A stretch of DNA of 55,280 bases from the NCBI GenBank assembly GCA_035416745.1, contig DAOLNV010000021.1, positions 1-55,280 of the forward strand. Reading direction: 5' to 3'. How positions within the stretch are numbered: position 1 is the stretch's first letter; each line of letters opens with the position of its first letter. The stretch comes from Candidatus Hydrogenedentota bacterium (GTDB lineage Bacteria; Hydrogenedentota; Hydrogenedentia; Hydrogenedentales; SLHB01). Below the pieces are notes generated by a model. The model saw only the letters and a list, made by a program, of their open reading frames with translations. It made no database searches and was not told the DNA's origin. The position numbers and the translations under genes are program-made. This document shows, one piece after another, positions 8,766-16,213 of the stretch.

Positions 8766-9518
8766 TCACTCCTCCGCAGGCAATTCCCCCAGTCTTCGAG
8801 CCTCCTCAAAAAACACTTCCCGCTTTATCCGTTCGATGGTGGCGTCATAGTCCCACTCAGACGATAGCGGCCGCCATCCAATACTGTCGGAGAGCCGGTT
8901 CAGAAACGCGAGCAGCTTCCCCCAAGGATCCTGAATCCCGAGCCCGCCGAGAGAGACACCGCTCAGAATGATACCATGCCCGCCGTCGGCCAAGGCCCAC
9001 AACCCATAGATGGCGGTGCCGGCGGTCATACCCGGCTGCAACACCAAATCGCCGTCGGCAACGCCCTGCTCAGCCAGCCGCACAAGATAACTCAATACGC
9101 GCTGCTCGACCTCCTCGAAACGTTTCTCGCGGCCGGCAGACACCTTCTCGCGGAACGAGCGGGTAATGGTCCGGGTGATTTGAATATCCCCCGGGTAGAG
9201 CCGCGAAAAGTATTCGGTCGCGATAGCGAACGCCAGCATCTGTTCGCGGCTCCGGCCCGCGAACGCCATAGCCCGCTGGAACATCGCGTACCGCGACTCG
9301 TGCGCGCGCTCGGCTAACGTCACGATAATGTCCTCTTTACACGGGAAATGGAGATAGACCGTGCCCTTGGCGCAGTTGATCCGCTGGGCAATCTTGCCCA
9401 TCGTAAGGTTGTAATAGCCCTCGTCGAAGAACATCTCCCGGGCAACCTCGAGAATAAGCTCCTCGCGCTCGCGAATTTCACGCTGTTTCGGCGAGAGATG
9501 GTTCTCGGCGTCATGCAT
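8766..9518 (-). CDS. TetR/AcrR family transcriptional regulator
   Basis: DNA-binding repressor-type protein of 250 aa. The N-terminal helix-turn-helix is clear (ILEVAREMFFDEGYYNLTMGKIAQRINCAKGTVYLHF split over residues about 20-60, ending in the TetR hallmark KGTVYLHF). The remaining ~190 residues are the variable ligand-binding and dimerisation domain; the ligand is unknown. ATG 9518 has GAGGGGG 8 nt upstream; the frame stays open upstream but without TetR similarity. Located at the upstream end of the minus-strand sulfatase cluster, it is a candidate local regulator. A perfect 10-bp palindrome CAGTATACTG (9639-9648) upstream overlaps a TATACT -10-like box and could be its own operator. Confidence 0.9.
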   Translation of the reverse strand: MHDAENHLSPKQREIREREELILEVAREMFFDEGYYNLTMGKIAQRINCAKGTVYLHFPCKEDIIVTLAERAHESRYAMFQRAMAFAGRSREQMLAFAIATEYFSRLYPGDIQITRTITRSFREKVSAGREKRFEEVEQRVLSYLVRLAEQGVADGDLVLQPGMTAGTAIYGLWALADGGHGIILSGVSLGGLGIQDPWGKLLAFLNRLSDSIGWRPLSSEWDYDATIERIKREVFFEEARRLGELPAEE

Positions 9519-9828
9519 GGGGAGTGCCCCCTCGTGCTGATTCGCCGGGAACGTGCCCGGCCTCATGGCCCCCGAACTTAAACGCGACCCGCTCATGCTG
9601 CGGCCCCCTAACTGGAAGACTAACGCCCAACACCGACACAGTATACTGCATCCCACCCCCTCGTCCGCAAGGCTAACGGCCCTTTTCGAAACAATCCGGC
9701 CCGGGCGGCGTCGCGGTTCCCCCTTCCGCACGCACCAAACCCGGGCCGGACTCCTATTCACCCGATCTCGTCTTTATGAACTCCGCCTTCACGCCAGAAC
9801 CGCTGGGGTGTCCAGACCGGCGCGATTA
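9519..9828. other. Intergenic region upstream of TetR gene
   Basis: No convincing gene. The only structure seen is the perfect palindrome CAGTATACTG at 9639-9648, which includes TATACT on the minus strand; TTGCGG lies 19 bp upstream of it and may form a weak promoter for the TetR gene. The remainder is C-rich sequence following the end of the DUF1559-type gene. Confidence 0.35.
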
Positions 9829-10788
9829 TCAACCATAGGGATCCATCGCCACCATCATCTGGGTCATCACCTGGGACCACGTGGCATTGATGGGGAACTT
9901 GCCCGGATACCGGATGAATTCGACGTGACCGTCCATGAACAGCGAATTCCCGCCGCCTGGAATATGATTGAACGAAGGCCGGTGGTCCGACATCGGTGAC
10001 GTCGCGACGATGGCCGTGTCCCACATCACCGCAATCTGACTCTACGCTTTCGCGCTCCCAGAAGGATTGTTGATGTCCGTGATGAAGAACCGCTCGATGC
10101 CCTCGCGCAGACGGTATACGGTCTGGTTATCGGTGAGACTGATGTCGCCCTCATGCAACGAACTCCAGAAACCGGTATCGTTCACCGACACTACCGACGC
10201 TACTGGCAGGCCACCCGTCAACGCGTTGAACATGGGGCCCGTACTCGAGACTATTCCCAAAAAGTCCGGGTGCAAATCCGTCACCCAGTTCATCGGATAC
10301 TTGTTCTCGTCCACACCCGGAAGGAGGTAGTGCTGAGGCTGAAACGCCCAGCCCAGGTAGTTGTAACAGATGTTCCAGAACCTTCCGGGATATAGCGGTT
10401 GTTCCACGTAATAATTCTCCCAGTAACCCCACGTGTCGGCGCCCACGTCAGACGGACACCGCGCAATGTTCACGTCCGTCCAGTACTCGGGATACAAGTA
10501 CGGGCAGTGAGGCCACAGGTGGTTCGAGTTCGCATATTGGCTGTCCGCCGCGGGGTTGGTGTCGTAGGAGCCCGCGTGGTACAGCATCATGGGCGGAAAT
10601 TTCTCGCCTTTGCTCTCGTTCGCGTACATCTTGAAGATCAAACCAAACTGCTTCAGGTTGTTTGCGCAGCTCGCGCGGCGGGCCGCTTCACGCGCACGCG
10701 CCAACGCCGGCAACAGAATCGCAGCCAAGATCCCAATGATGGCAATCACGACCAACAGCTCAATCAAGGTAAATCCTCTTCTCTTCAT
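9829..10788 (-). pseudogene. DUF1559-type prepilin-like protein, interrupted by TAG
   Basis: Type II secretion/pilin-like protein with an N-terminal prepilin signal (MKRRGFTLIELLVVIAIIG) followed by the family's usual AILLPALARAREAARRASC. The first 248 codons (10788 to 10042) end in an in-frame TAG at 10042-10044. The same frame continues without shift to a TGA at 9829 and encodes the family's C-terminal motif (FNHIPGGG...FMDGHVEF, the H-x-DG signature). The interrupted residue lies in SAKA-stop-SQIAVMWD, where a CAG-to-TAG change would explain it. Promoter and ribosome-binding site (GGGAGG, 9 nt) are intact. Either a recent nonsense mutation, a sequencing error, or read-through; other genes here end normally in TAG, which argues against recoding. 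Confidence 0.75.
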
Positions 10789-10849
10789 GTCATCAATCCT
10801 CCCAGTTACTGAACCAATTGACCCAGATCACTATGAAATGCACAAACGC

Positions 10850-10878
10850 ATTTTATGACGGAAGGTCAGTCCTGTCAA
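10850..10878 (-). promoter_or_regulatory. Sigma-70 promoter of DUF1559-type gene
   Basis: On the minus strand TTGACA (10873-10878) is followed by a 17-bp spacer and TAAAAT (10850-10855). This is a near-consensus promoter about 60 bp upstream of the ATG at 10788. Confidence 0.7.
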
Positions 10879-11129
10879 CTGGTTTTCCAATCCCTTATCG
10901 AAGGTTCTCCTGGTCCTCTGGATGCCCCTTTCGACATCTCTTCTACGCCGGCCTTTGCCAAACCCGGATAACCTCAACGTTGGGGTGAAATGCCTCCCCG
11001 TCATGCTTTCGCCTGAGAGGCTTCAGGCTGCGTATGTCTGGCGTGAAACGCAGATACCTTCTGATAAACCCTTAAAATATAAGAAGTTAGGACTGCGGCA
11101 CAAATCGTGATAGAAAGTCACGATTCTCC
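10879..11129. other. Divergent intergenic region with 8-bp dyad
   Basis: Non-coding stretch between two divergent promoters. A perfect 8-bp inverted repeat AATCGTGA-N7-TCACGATT (11103-11110/11118-11125) lies just upstream of the rex promoter -35 box and may be an additional operator. A short hairpin GCCTGA...TCAGGC lies near 11010-11030. Nothing else was recognised. Confidence 0.4.
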
Positions 11130-11159
11130 TTGACAACGCCGCTTCTCGGATGGTATAGT
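11130..11159 (+). promoter_or_regulatory. Sigma-70 promoter of rex-hyd operon
   Basis: TTGACA (11130-11135), 18-bp spacer, TATAGT (11154-11159). The expected start of transcription, about 11166, lies inside the first Rex-type operator, a layout expected for repression. Confidence 0.75.
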
Positions 11160-11162
11160 TTC

Positions 11163-11195
11163 TGTGAAACGAATCACAATGTGAACAAGTTCACA
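11163..11195. promoter_or_regulatory. Two tandem Rex-type operators
   Basis: Two dyads of the form TGTGA-N6-TCACA lie end to end: 11163-11178 and 11180-11195, centres 17 bp apart. The second reads TGTGAACAAGTTCACA, close to the Rex consensus TTGTGAA-N4-TTCACAA. They overlap the likely transcription start and precede rex itself, so autoregulation by NADH-sensing Rex is likely. The same core would also fit a CRP/FNR-type site; the adjacent rex gene favours Rex. Confidence 0.75.
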
Positions 11196-11223
11196 AGAGC
11201 ACCGATTACAAAGGGGTGGCGCC

Positions 11224-11862
11224 GTGATTTCCGATAAAACTGTGGCCAGACTGAGTGTGTACCGCCGCGTCTTACTGGACATGCAAGACGCCGGCCAGGC
11301 CCACGTTTTCTCACATGAACTCGCTTCGAAGTCCGGATGTACGGCGGCCCAGGTGCGCCGCGACGTCATGGCCACGGGCTATACCGGCAGTCCGGTTCGG
11401 GGCTATGACGTGGCCGCACTGGGAGCCAGCATCAGCGAATTCCTGTCTCACGCCGACGCGCAGAGGGTCGCCCTTGTCGGCATCGGCAACCTGGGCAGGG
11501 CATTGATGGCGTTCTCCCCGCGGCAAAACCCGCGGATTCCCATCGTGGCGGCGTTCGACAACGACCCGGCCAAGGTGAACCGCGTCATTCATGGTTGCCG
11601 GTGCTATCCCGTGCAGCAGCTCGAAGAAATCGTTGAGCGGGAAGGTATCCGGATAGGCATCATCGCCGTCCCGGCGGCAGCAGCGCAGGACGTCGCACGG
11701 CGCCTGTGCCGCGCAGGGGTGGTGGGACTGCTCAACTTCGCCCCCACGCATGTCTGGGTGCCGCCGCACGTCTATATCGAGAATCTGGACCTCAGCATGT
11801 CGCTGGAGAAGGTGGCGTTTTTCGCCGGCCAACAGGCGGCAGAAAAGGAAATCAATTCATGA
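11224..11862 (+). CDS. rex: Redox-sensing transcriptional repressor Rex
   Basis: Cytoplasmic repressor of 212 aa that senses the NADH/NAD+ ratio. Residues 1-75 form the winged helix (ISDKTVARLSVYRRVLL, then AAQVRRD, the recognition region). Residues about 80-190 form the Rossmann domain with the GIGNLGRAL dinucleotide loop (GxGxxG at 86-91) and an FDNDPAK acidic strand end; the C-terminal swapped helix follows (NLDLSMSLEKVAFF). The Gly-rich wing (SPVRGYDV) is shorter than the usual GKRGVGYNV. GTG start at 11224 with AGGGG 7 nt upstream. Its stop overlaps the next ATG (ATGA), so it is the first gene of the hydrogenase operon and is probably autoregulated through the two upstream operators. Confidence 0.95.
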   Translation: MISDKTVARLSVYRRVLLDMQDAGQAHVFSHELASKSGCTAAQVRRDVMATGYTGSPVRGYDVAALGASISEFLSHADAQRVALVGIGNLGRALMAFSPRQNPRIPIVAAFDNDPAKVNRVIHGCRCYPVQQLEEIVEREGIRIGIIAVPAAAAQDVARRLCRAGVVGLLNFAPTHVWVPPHVYIENLDLSMSLEKVAFFAGQQAAEKEINS

Positions 11863-12365
11863 ACACGAGCACGGAGCAGCCGGCCGTCCAGCCGGACATT
11901 CAAGACATCTTGGACCGCTACCCCGGCGCGGGACGCGATGCCCTGATCCCCCTGTTGCAGGAGATCCAGGACACACACGGGTATCTGTCGAGAGAAGCCA
12001 TCGCCGGAGTGGGCGCGCACCTGAACCTGCCCGCAAGCAAGATTTACGGCGTGGCGACGTTTTACAACCAGTTCCGGTTTCAGCCGCTCGGGCGGTTTCA
12101 CGTTCAGGTATGCCGGGGAACCGCGTGCCATGTCAAAGGTTCCCTGAAAGTCCTTGATGCGGTCCGGCAAGAACTGAAAGTCGAACCCGGCAAAACCACC
12201 CGCGACGGCCTGTTCAGCCTGGAGGTCGTCGCATGCATCGGCGCATGCGGACTCGCCCCCGTGATCAGCATCAACGGAGAGTTCCACGCCAATATGACCC
12301 CTCAAAAGGTCCGCGGCTTGTTGGACGAACTCCGGGAAGAGGTCGAAAATGAAAACGAACGGTAA
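11859..12365 (+). CDS. hydC: [FeFe] hydrogenase subunit HydC (NuoE-like)
   Basis: Small thioredoxin-fold [2Fe-2S] subunit (168 aa) of the NAD-linked trimeric [FeFe] hydrogenase, homologous to complex I NuoE. The four cluster ligands are visible as C85-x4-C90 (VCRGTAC) and C126-x3-C130 (ACIGAC), with the family motif KIYGVATFYNQF before them. Length is normal. ATG 11859 overlaps the rex stop by ATGA; its 3' end overlaps the next gene by 17 bp, indicating coupled translation. By family knowledge it passes electrons between HydB and the catalytic subunit. Confidence 0.93.
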   Translation: MNTSTEQPAVQPDIQDILDRYPGAGRDALIPLLQEIQDTHGYLSREAIAGVGAHLNLPASKIYGVATFYNQFRFQPLGRFHVQVCRGTACHVKGSLKVLDAVRQELKVEPGKTTRDGLFSLEVVACIGACGLAPVISINGEFHANMTPQKVRGLLDELREEVENENER

Positions 12366-14457
12366 TGCCGAAACGGCCCCCACGAACGCGCAAAAAGCCC
12401 TCCTCGACTACGCCTGCGGGCGCGCAGGGAATCTCGACGCCGCCACGCAAGCCGCATATGAGAAGCAGCTGACCATGCTGCGCCGCGAGCAACTCGGCCG
12501 CCCCGTGGTCTATGTGGGCGCCGGCACCTGCGGCCTCGGCGCCGGCGCGGGAAAAACCCTCAGCGCCATTCGCACCTTCTTCAAACTGCGCAACATGGAC
12601 GCCGAGATCGTCGAGGTCGGTTGTATCGGCCTCTGCGCCGTCGAGCCCATCGTTGATATTCACATGCCCGGCAAAGCCCGTGTAGCCTTTCAGCATGTCA
12701 CCGAAGACAAGGTTAAACCCCTTCTCGAAAGCGTCCTGGCAGGCAAAATCCCCACGGATATGGTCATGGGACAATTCACCACCAACGGGGCCCTGCCCTG
12801 GCATAACGTGGACAGACTGTCCGACCATCCGTTCTTCGCGCCGCAGACGCGGTGGGTACTCAAGAACTGCGGCGTCATTAACCCATCAAACATCCTGGAA
12901 TACGCCGCCCACGGCGGCTACAAGGCACTGGCCAAGGTCATTCATTCCATGACGCCCCCGGAAGTGTGCGACACGGTTGAAAAAAGCGGCCTTCGCGGGC
13001 GTGGCGGCGGCGGATTCCCCACAGGCAAGAAATGGAAATTCGCCCTGGCCGCCGAAAGCGACAAGAAGTACGTCGTCTGCAACGCCGACGAAGGCGATCC
13101 AGGCGCATTCATGGACCGCGCGGTCATTGAAGGCGACCCCCACAGGCTTCTCGAGGGGATGGCCATCGCTGCATATGCCATCGGCGCGACCAAGGCCTAT
13201 GTCTACATCCGCGCCGAATACCCCCTGGCCATCAAACGCCTGAAACACGCCATCGCCGAGGCAAAAGCCTACGGTCTCCTCGGTGAAAACGTCCAGGACA
13301 GCGGATTCAGCCTGGAGATCGCCATCAAGATGGGCGCCGGGGCCTTCGTCTGCGGCGAAGAAACCGCCCTGATTAACAGCATCGAGGGCAAACGCGGCAT
13401 GCCGAGGCCCCGTCCCCCGTTCCCGGCCGTTCGCGGGCTGTTTGATAAGCCCACGATTATCAACAACGTCGAGACGCTCGCCAATGTGCCCGTTATCGTG
13501 GACAACGGCGCCGAGGCGTTCGCGGCCGTCGGCACCGCGACCAGCAAGGGCACCAAAGTGTTCGCGCTCTCGGGCAAGATTGCCCTGACCGGCCTCGTCG
13601 AAGTCGCCATGGGCACAAGCTTGCGCCAGGTCCTGTTCGATATCGGCGGCGGCATACCCAATGGCAAGAAGTTCAAGGCCGTGCAGATCGGAGGCCCGTC
13701 GGGCGGCTGCATACCCGAAAAACACCTCGATATTGCCATCGACTACGAATCGCTCAAGACGGTCGGCGCCATGATGGGTTCCGGCGGCCTCGTGGTCATG
13801 GACGAAGACACCTGCATGGTCGACGTGGCCAAGTTCTTCATGGAGTTCATCCAGCGGGAGAGCTGCGGGAAATGCATCCCCTGCCGCGAAGGAACCTTGC
13901 GCATGCTCCAGATCCTCGAGCGCATCACGCGAGGACGCAAGAACGAGTCCAGGTTCGAGGCCCTCGAACGGTTCAAGGGCGTCATCATGCTTAACCGCGC
14001 GGCGGAAGTGATTCGAGACACCAGCCTGTGCGGATTGGGCCAAACCGCGCCCAATCCGGTGCTCAGCACCCTGCGCTGGTTCCGGGACGAGTATGAAGCC
14101 CATATCTACGAGCGCAGATGCCCCGCAGGCGTCTGCCCGGAGTTGCGCTCATTCGAGATCGACCCGGAATTGTGCGACGGCTGCGACTTGTGCGCGCAAC
14201 GGTGTCCCATCGAGAGGGCCATCGTGGGCGTGCCGCGAAAAGTCCATTACATCATCGAAGACAAGTGCATCGGTTGCGGCACCTGCATGGACGTATGCCC
14301 CACCCACGCGGTCCATTTGAAAGTGCCCGGCGCCGATGAAATCGACCGTGAACGCCGTGAGAGCGAACAAACCATCAGTGTGTTCTCCTCCAGCGCCTTC
14401 GAAGACTGGTACGAAGGCCCGGCGCTTTATCGTATTGACAAGAAGACACCCGACTGA
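12349..14457 (+). CDS. hydB: [FeFe] hydrogenase subunit HydB (NuoF-like, FMN/NAD)
   Basis: Flavoprotein subunit (702 aa) that exchanges electrons with NAD(P)H in the electron-bifurcating hydrogenase. Domains in order: N-terminal thioredoxin-like region (residues about 50-130; C61, C92, C96, one fewer Cys than the usual four), NuoF-type FMN/NAD module (RGRGGGGFPTGKKW at 217-229 and CNADEGDPGAFMDR at 244-257), SLBB region, NuoF [4Fe-4S] ligands C506, C509, C512 and C561, then a C-terminal double [4Fe-4S] ferredoxin (C609/612/615/619 and C640/643/646/650). ATG 12349 has GAGG 7 nt upstream and lies inside the end of hydC. The downstream gap to hydA is 26 bp. Confidence 0.95.
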   Translation: MKTNGNAETAPTNAQKALLDYACGRAGNLDAATQAAYEKQLTMLRREQLGRPVVYVGAGTCGLGAGAGKTLSAIRTFFKLRNMDAEIVEVGCIGLCAVEPIVDIHMPGKARVAFQHVTEDKVKPLLESVLAGKIPTDMVMGQFTTNGALPWHNVDRLSDHPFFAPQTRWVLKNCGVINPSNILEYAAHGGYKALAKVIHSMTPPEVCDTVEKSGLRGRGGGGFPTGKKWKFALAAESDKKYVVCNADEGDPGAFMDRAVIEGDPHRLLEGMAIAAYAIGATKAYVYIRAEYPLAIKRLKHAIAEAKAYGLLGENVQDSGFSLEIAIKMGAGAFVCGEETALINSIEGKRGMPRPRPPFPAVRGLFDKPTIINNVETLANVPVIVDNGAEAFAAVGTATSKGTKVFALSGKIALTGLVEVAMGTSLRQVLFDIGGGIPNGKKFKAVQIGGPSGGCIPEKHLDIAIDYESLKTVGAMMGSGGLVVMDEDTCMVDVAKFFMEFIQRESCGKCIPCREGTLRMLQILERITRGRKNESRFEALERFKGVIMLNRAAEVIRDTSLCGLGQTAPNPVLSTLRWFRDEYEAHIYERRCPAGVCPELRSFEIDPELCDGCDLCAQRCPIERAIVGVPRKVHYIIEDKCIGCGTCMDVCPTHAVHLKVPGADEIDRERRESEQTISVFSSSAFEDWYEGPALYRIDKKTPD

Positions 14458-14483
14458 CAGTAAGAATGGACTGAGGAACAGCT

Positions 14484-16205
14484 ATGGCCACCATCGAAGT
14501 GAATAACCGCAGAATCGAGGCGAAAAACGGCGAGATGCTGCTTGACGCATTGAAGCGCAACGGCATTTCCGTACCGACGCTATGCCATATGGAAAACCTG
14601 TTTCCGACCGGCGCATGCCGGATGTGCGTGGTCGAAGTGGACGGCGAACGCACCCTGGTACCGAGCTGCGCCTACCCCGTGCGCGAGGGCATCAAAGTAC
14701 AGACCCACTCCCCGCGCGCCCTGCGTGCCCGCAAGACCATCATCGAGCTGCTCCTTGCCAATCACCCCGACGACTGCCTGTATTGCGTGCGTAGCGGCAA
14801 CTGCTCGCTGCAGGGTCTGGCCAACGAGCTCGGCGTGCGCGAGCGGCGTTACTCGGGCGGCAAGAACGAATATCACGTCGACTCTTCGAACCCCTCCATC
14901 GTTCGCGACCCCGCCAAGTGCATCCTGTGCGGCAAGTGCGTCCGGGTATGCGAGGAAATTCAAGGCGTAGCGGCGATCGACTTTGTCGGACGCGGCAGCA
15001 AAACCATGGTCGGCACCGCGTTCAGCGAAGGGCTTAACGTCTCCAGCTGCATCAACTGCGGACAGTGCATCATGGTCTGTCCGACCGGCGCGCTGCGCGA
15101 ACAGAGCTACATCAAGGAGGTGCTTAACGCCATCGCCGACCCCGAGAAAATGGTCGTGGTGCAGCACGCCCCCAGCGTATCCGTCACCCTCGGCGAAGAA
15201 TTCGGCCTCAAACCCGGCGCGGACGTCGATGGCATGCTGGTGGCGGCCCTGCGAAGGCTCGGGTTCGCGCGCGTGTTCGACACCGGATTCTCCGCGGACC
15301 TGACCATCATGGAAGAAGCCTCGGAACTGGCGCATCGCATTGCTACCGGCGGCAAACTTCCCATGATGACAAGTTGCTCCCCCGGATGGATCAAATTCGT
15401 CGAAGAGTTCTATCCCGAGATGATCGAGAACCTCTCGACCTGCAAGAGCCCCATGGAAATGATGGGCGCGGTGATTAAGTCTCTCTTCGCCGAGCGCGAA
15501 GGCGTCGACCCAGGCAAGATCTTCAGCGTCGCCATCATGCCTTGTGTGGCCAAGAAATTCGAAGCGGGCAGACCGGAACACGGCCGCAAAGGCATCCCCG
15601 ACATCGACGCGGTGCTGACCACCCGCGAACTGGCCCGCGTGATCCGGATGCGCGGCATGGATCTTCAGTCCCTCGCACCCGAACGCGCCGATACGCCGTT
15701 CGGCGAACGCAGCACGGCGGGAAAGATCTTCGGCGCGAGCGGAGGCGTCATGGAGGCAGCCGTCCGGACCGCATACCATCTGCTCACCGGCGGCGAACTG
15801 GCCGATCTCAAGGTCGAGGCGGTGCGCGGGTTCGAAGGCCGCAAGGAAGCGAAGCTCGACATCAACGGGACGCAGATAGGCGTAGCCGTCGTCAGCGGCC
15901 TCCAGAACGCCCGCATGCTGCTCGACGAAATCCGCAACGGCCGCGACGGCATCCATTTCATCGAAGTCATGACCTGCCGGGGCGGCTGCATCGCGGGCGG
16001 CGGACAACCCCTGAACGCCAACCCCGACGCCATCCGGGCGCGCATGCAGGCCTTGTACGCGATAGATCGCGACGAGCCGGTGCGCACGTCCCATAGCAAC
16101 CCAGCCATACAACGCCTGTATAAGGAGTTTCTGGGCACGCCGCTGGGCGAGAAGAGCCACAAACTTCTCCACACGCACTATGCCAGGCGTGCGGTCATGG
16201 TATAA
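14484..16205 (+). CDS. hydA: [FeFe] hydrogenase catalytic subunit HydA (group A3-like)
   Basis: Catalytic subunit (573 aa) that evolves or oxidises H2. N-terminal [2Fe-2S] domain (C34, C45, C48, C62), His-Cys3 [4Fe-4S] site (H94, C98, C101, C107), two-cluster ferredoxin (C146/149/152/156; C189/192/195/199), then the H-cluster domain with L1 TSCSPGW (C298), L2 MPCVAKKFEA (C354) and L3 EVMTCRGGC...GGGQP (C498, C502). All H-cluster ligands are present; L1 has Ser where many enzymes have a second Cys that relays protons. Co-operonic HydB/HydC point to the trimeric NAD- and ferredoxin-linked type. ATG 14484 has GAGGA 8 nt upstream. Maturases HydE/F/G are not in the window. Confidence 0.96.
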   Translation: MATIEVNNRRIEAKNGEMLLDALKRNGISVPTLCHMENLFPTGACRMCVVEVDGERTLVPSCAYPVREGIKVQTHSPRALRARKTIIELLLANHPDDCLYCVRSGNCSLQGLANELGVRERRYSGGKNEYHVDSSNPSIVRDPAKCILCGKCVRVCEEIQGVAAIDFVGRGSKTMVGTAFSEGLNVSSCINCGQCIMVCPTGALREQSYIKEVLNAIADPEKMVVVQHAPSVSVTLGEEFGLKPGADVDGMLVAALRRLGFARVFDTGFSADLTIMEEASELAHRIATGGKLPMMTSCSPGWIKFVEEFYPEMIENLSTCKSPMEMMGAVIKSLFAEREGVDPGKIFSVAIMPCVAKKFEAGRPEHGRKGIPDIDAVLTTRELARVIRMRGMDLQSLAPERADTPFGERSTAGKIFGASGGVMEAAVRTAYHLLTGGELADLKVEAVRGFEGRKEAKLDINGTQIGVAVVSGLQNARMLLDEIRNGRDGIHFIEVMTCRGGCIAGGGQPLNANPDAIRARMQALYAIDRDEPVRTSHSNPAIQRLYKEFLGTPLGEKSHKLLHTHYARRAVMV

Positions 16206-16213
16206 GGAAGATC

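Noticed and set aside
10042..10044. TAG as a recoded sense codon (amber recoding in this organism)
   Set aside because: Other genes in the window, such as the ccsA-like gene and the 47-aa ORF, end at TAG in sensible positions, so a local mutation is the simpler explanation.
10922..11110. 62-codon plus-strand frame in the gap upstream of rex
   Set aside because: No ribosome-binding site, no similarity, and it overlaps the dyad next to the rex promoter.
11163..11195. CRP/FNR sites
   Set aside because: The dyads would fit CRP or FNR as well, but the adjacent rex gene and the overlap with the start site favour Rex; left as an alternative only.
12886..14103. Long open frames antisense to hydB and, similarly, to hydA (14580-16178) and the sensor kinase (16178-17983)
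   Set aside because: They are mirror frames of high-GC coding sequence; the sense strands carry complete cofactor motifs and ribosome-binding sites.
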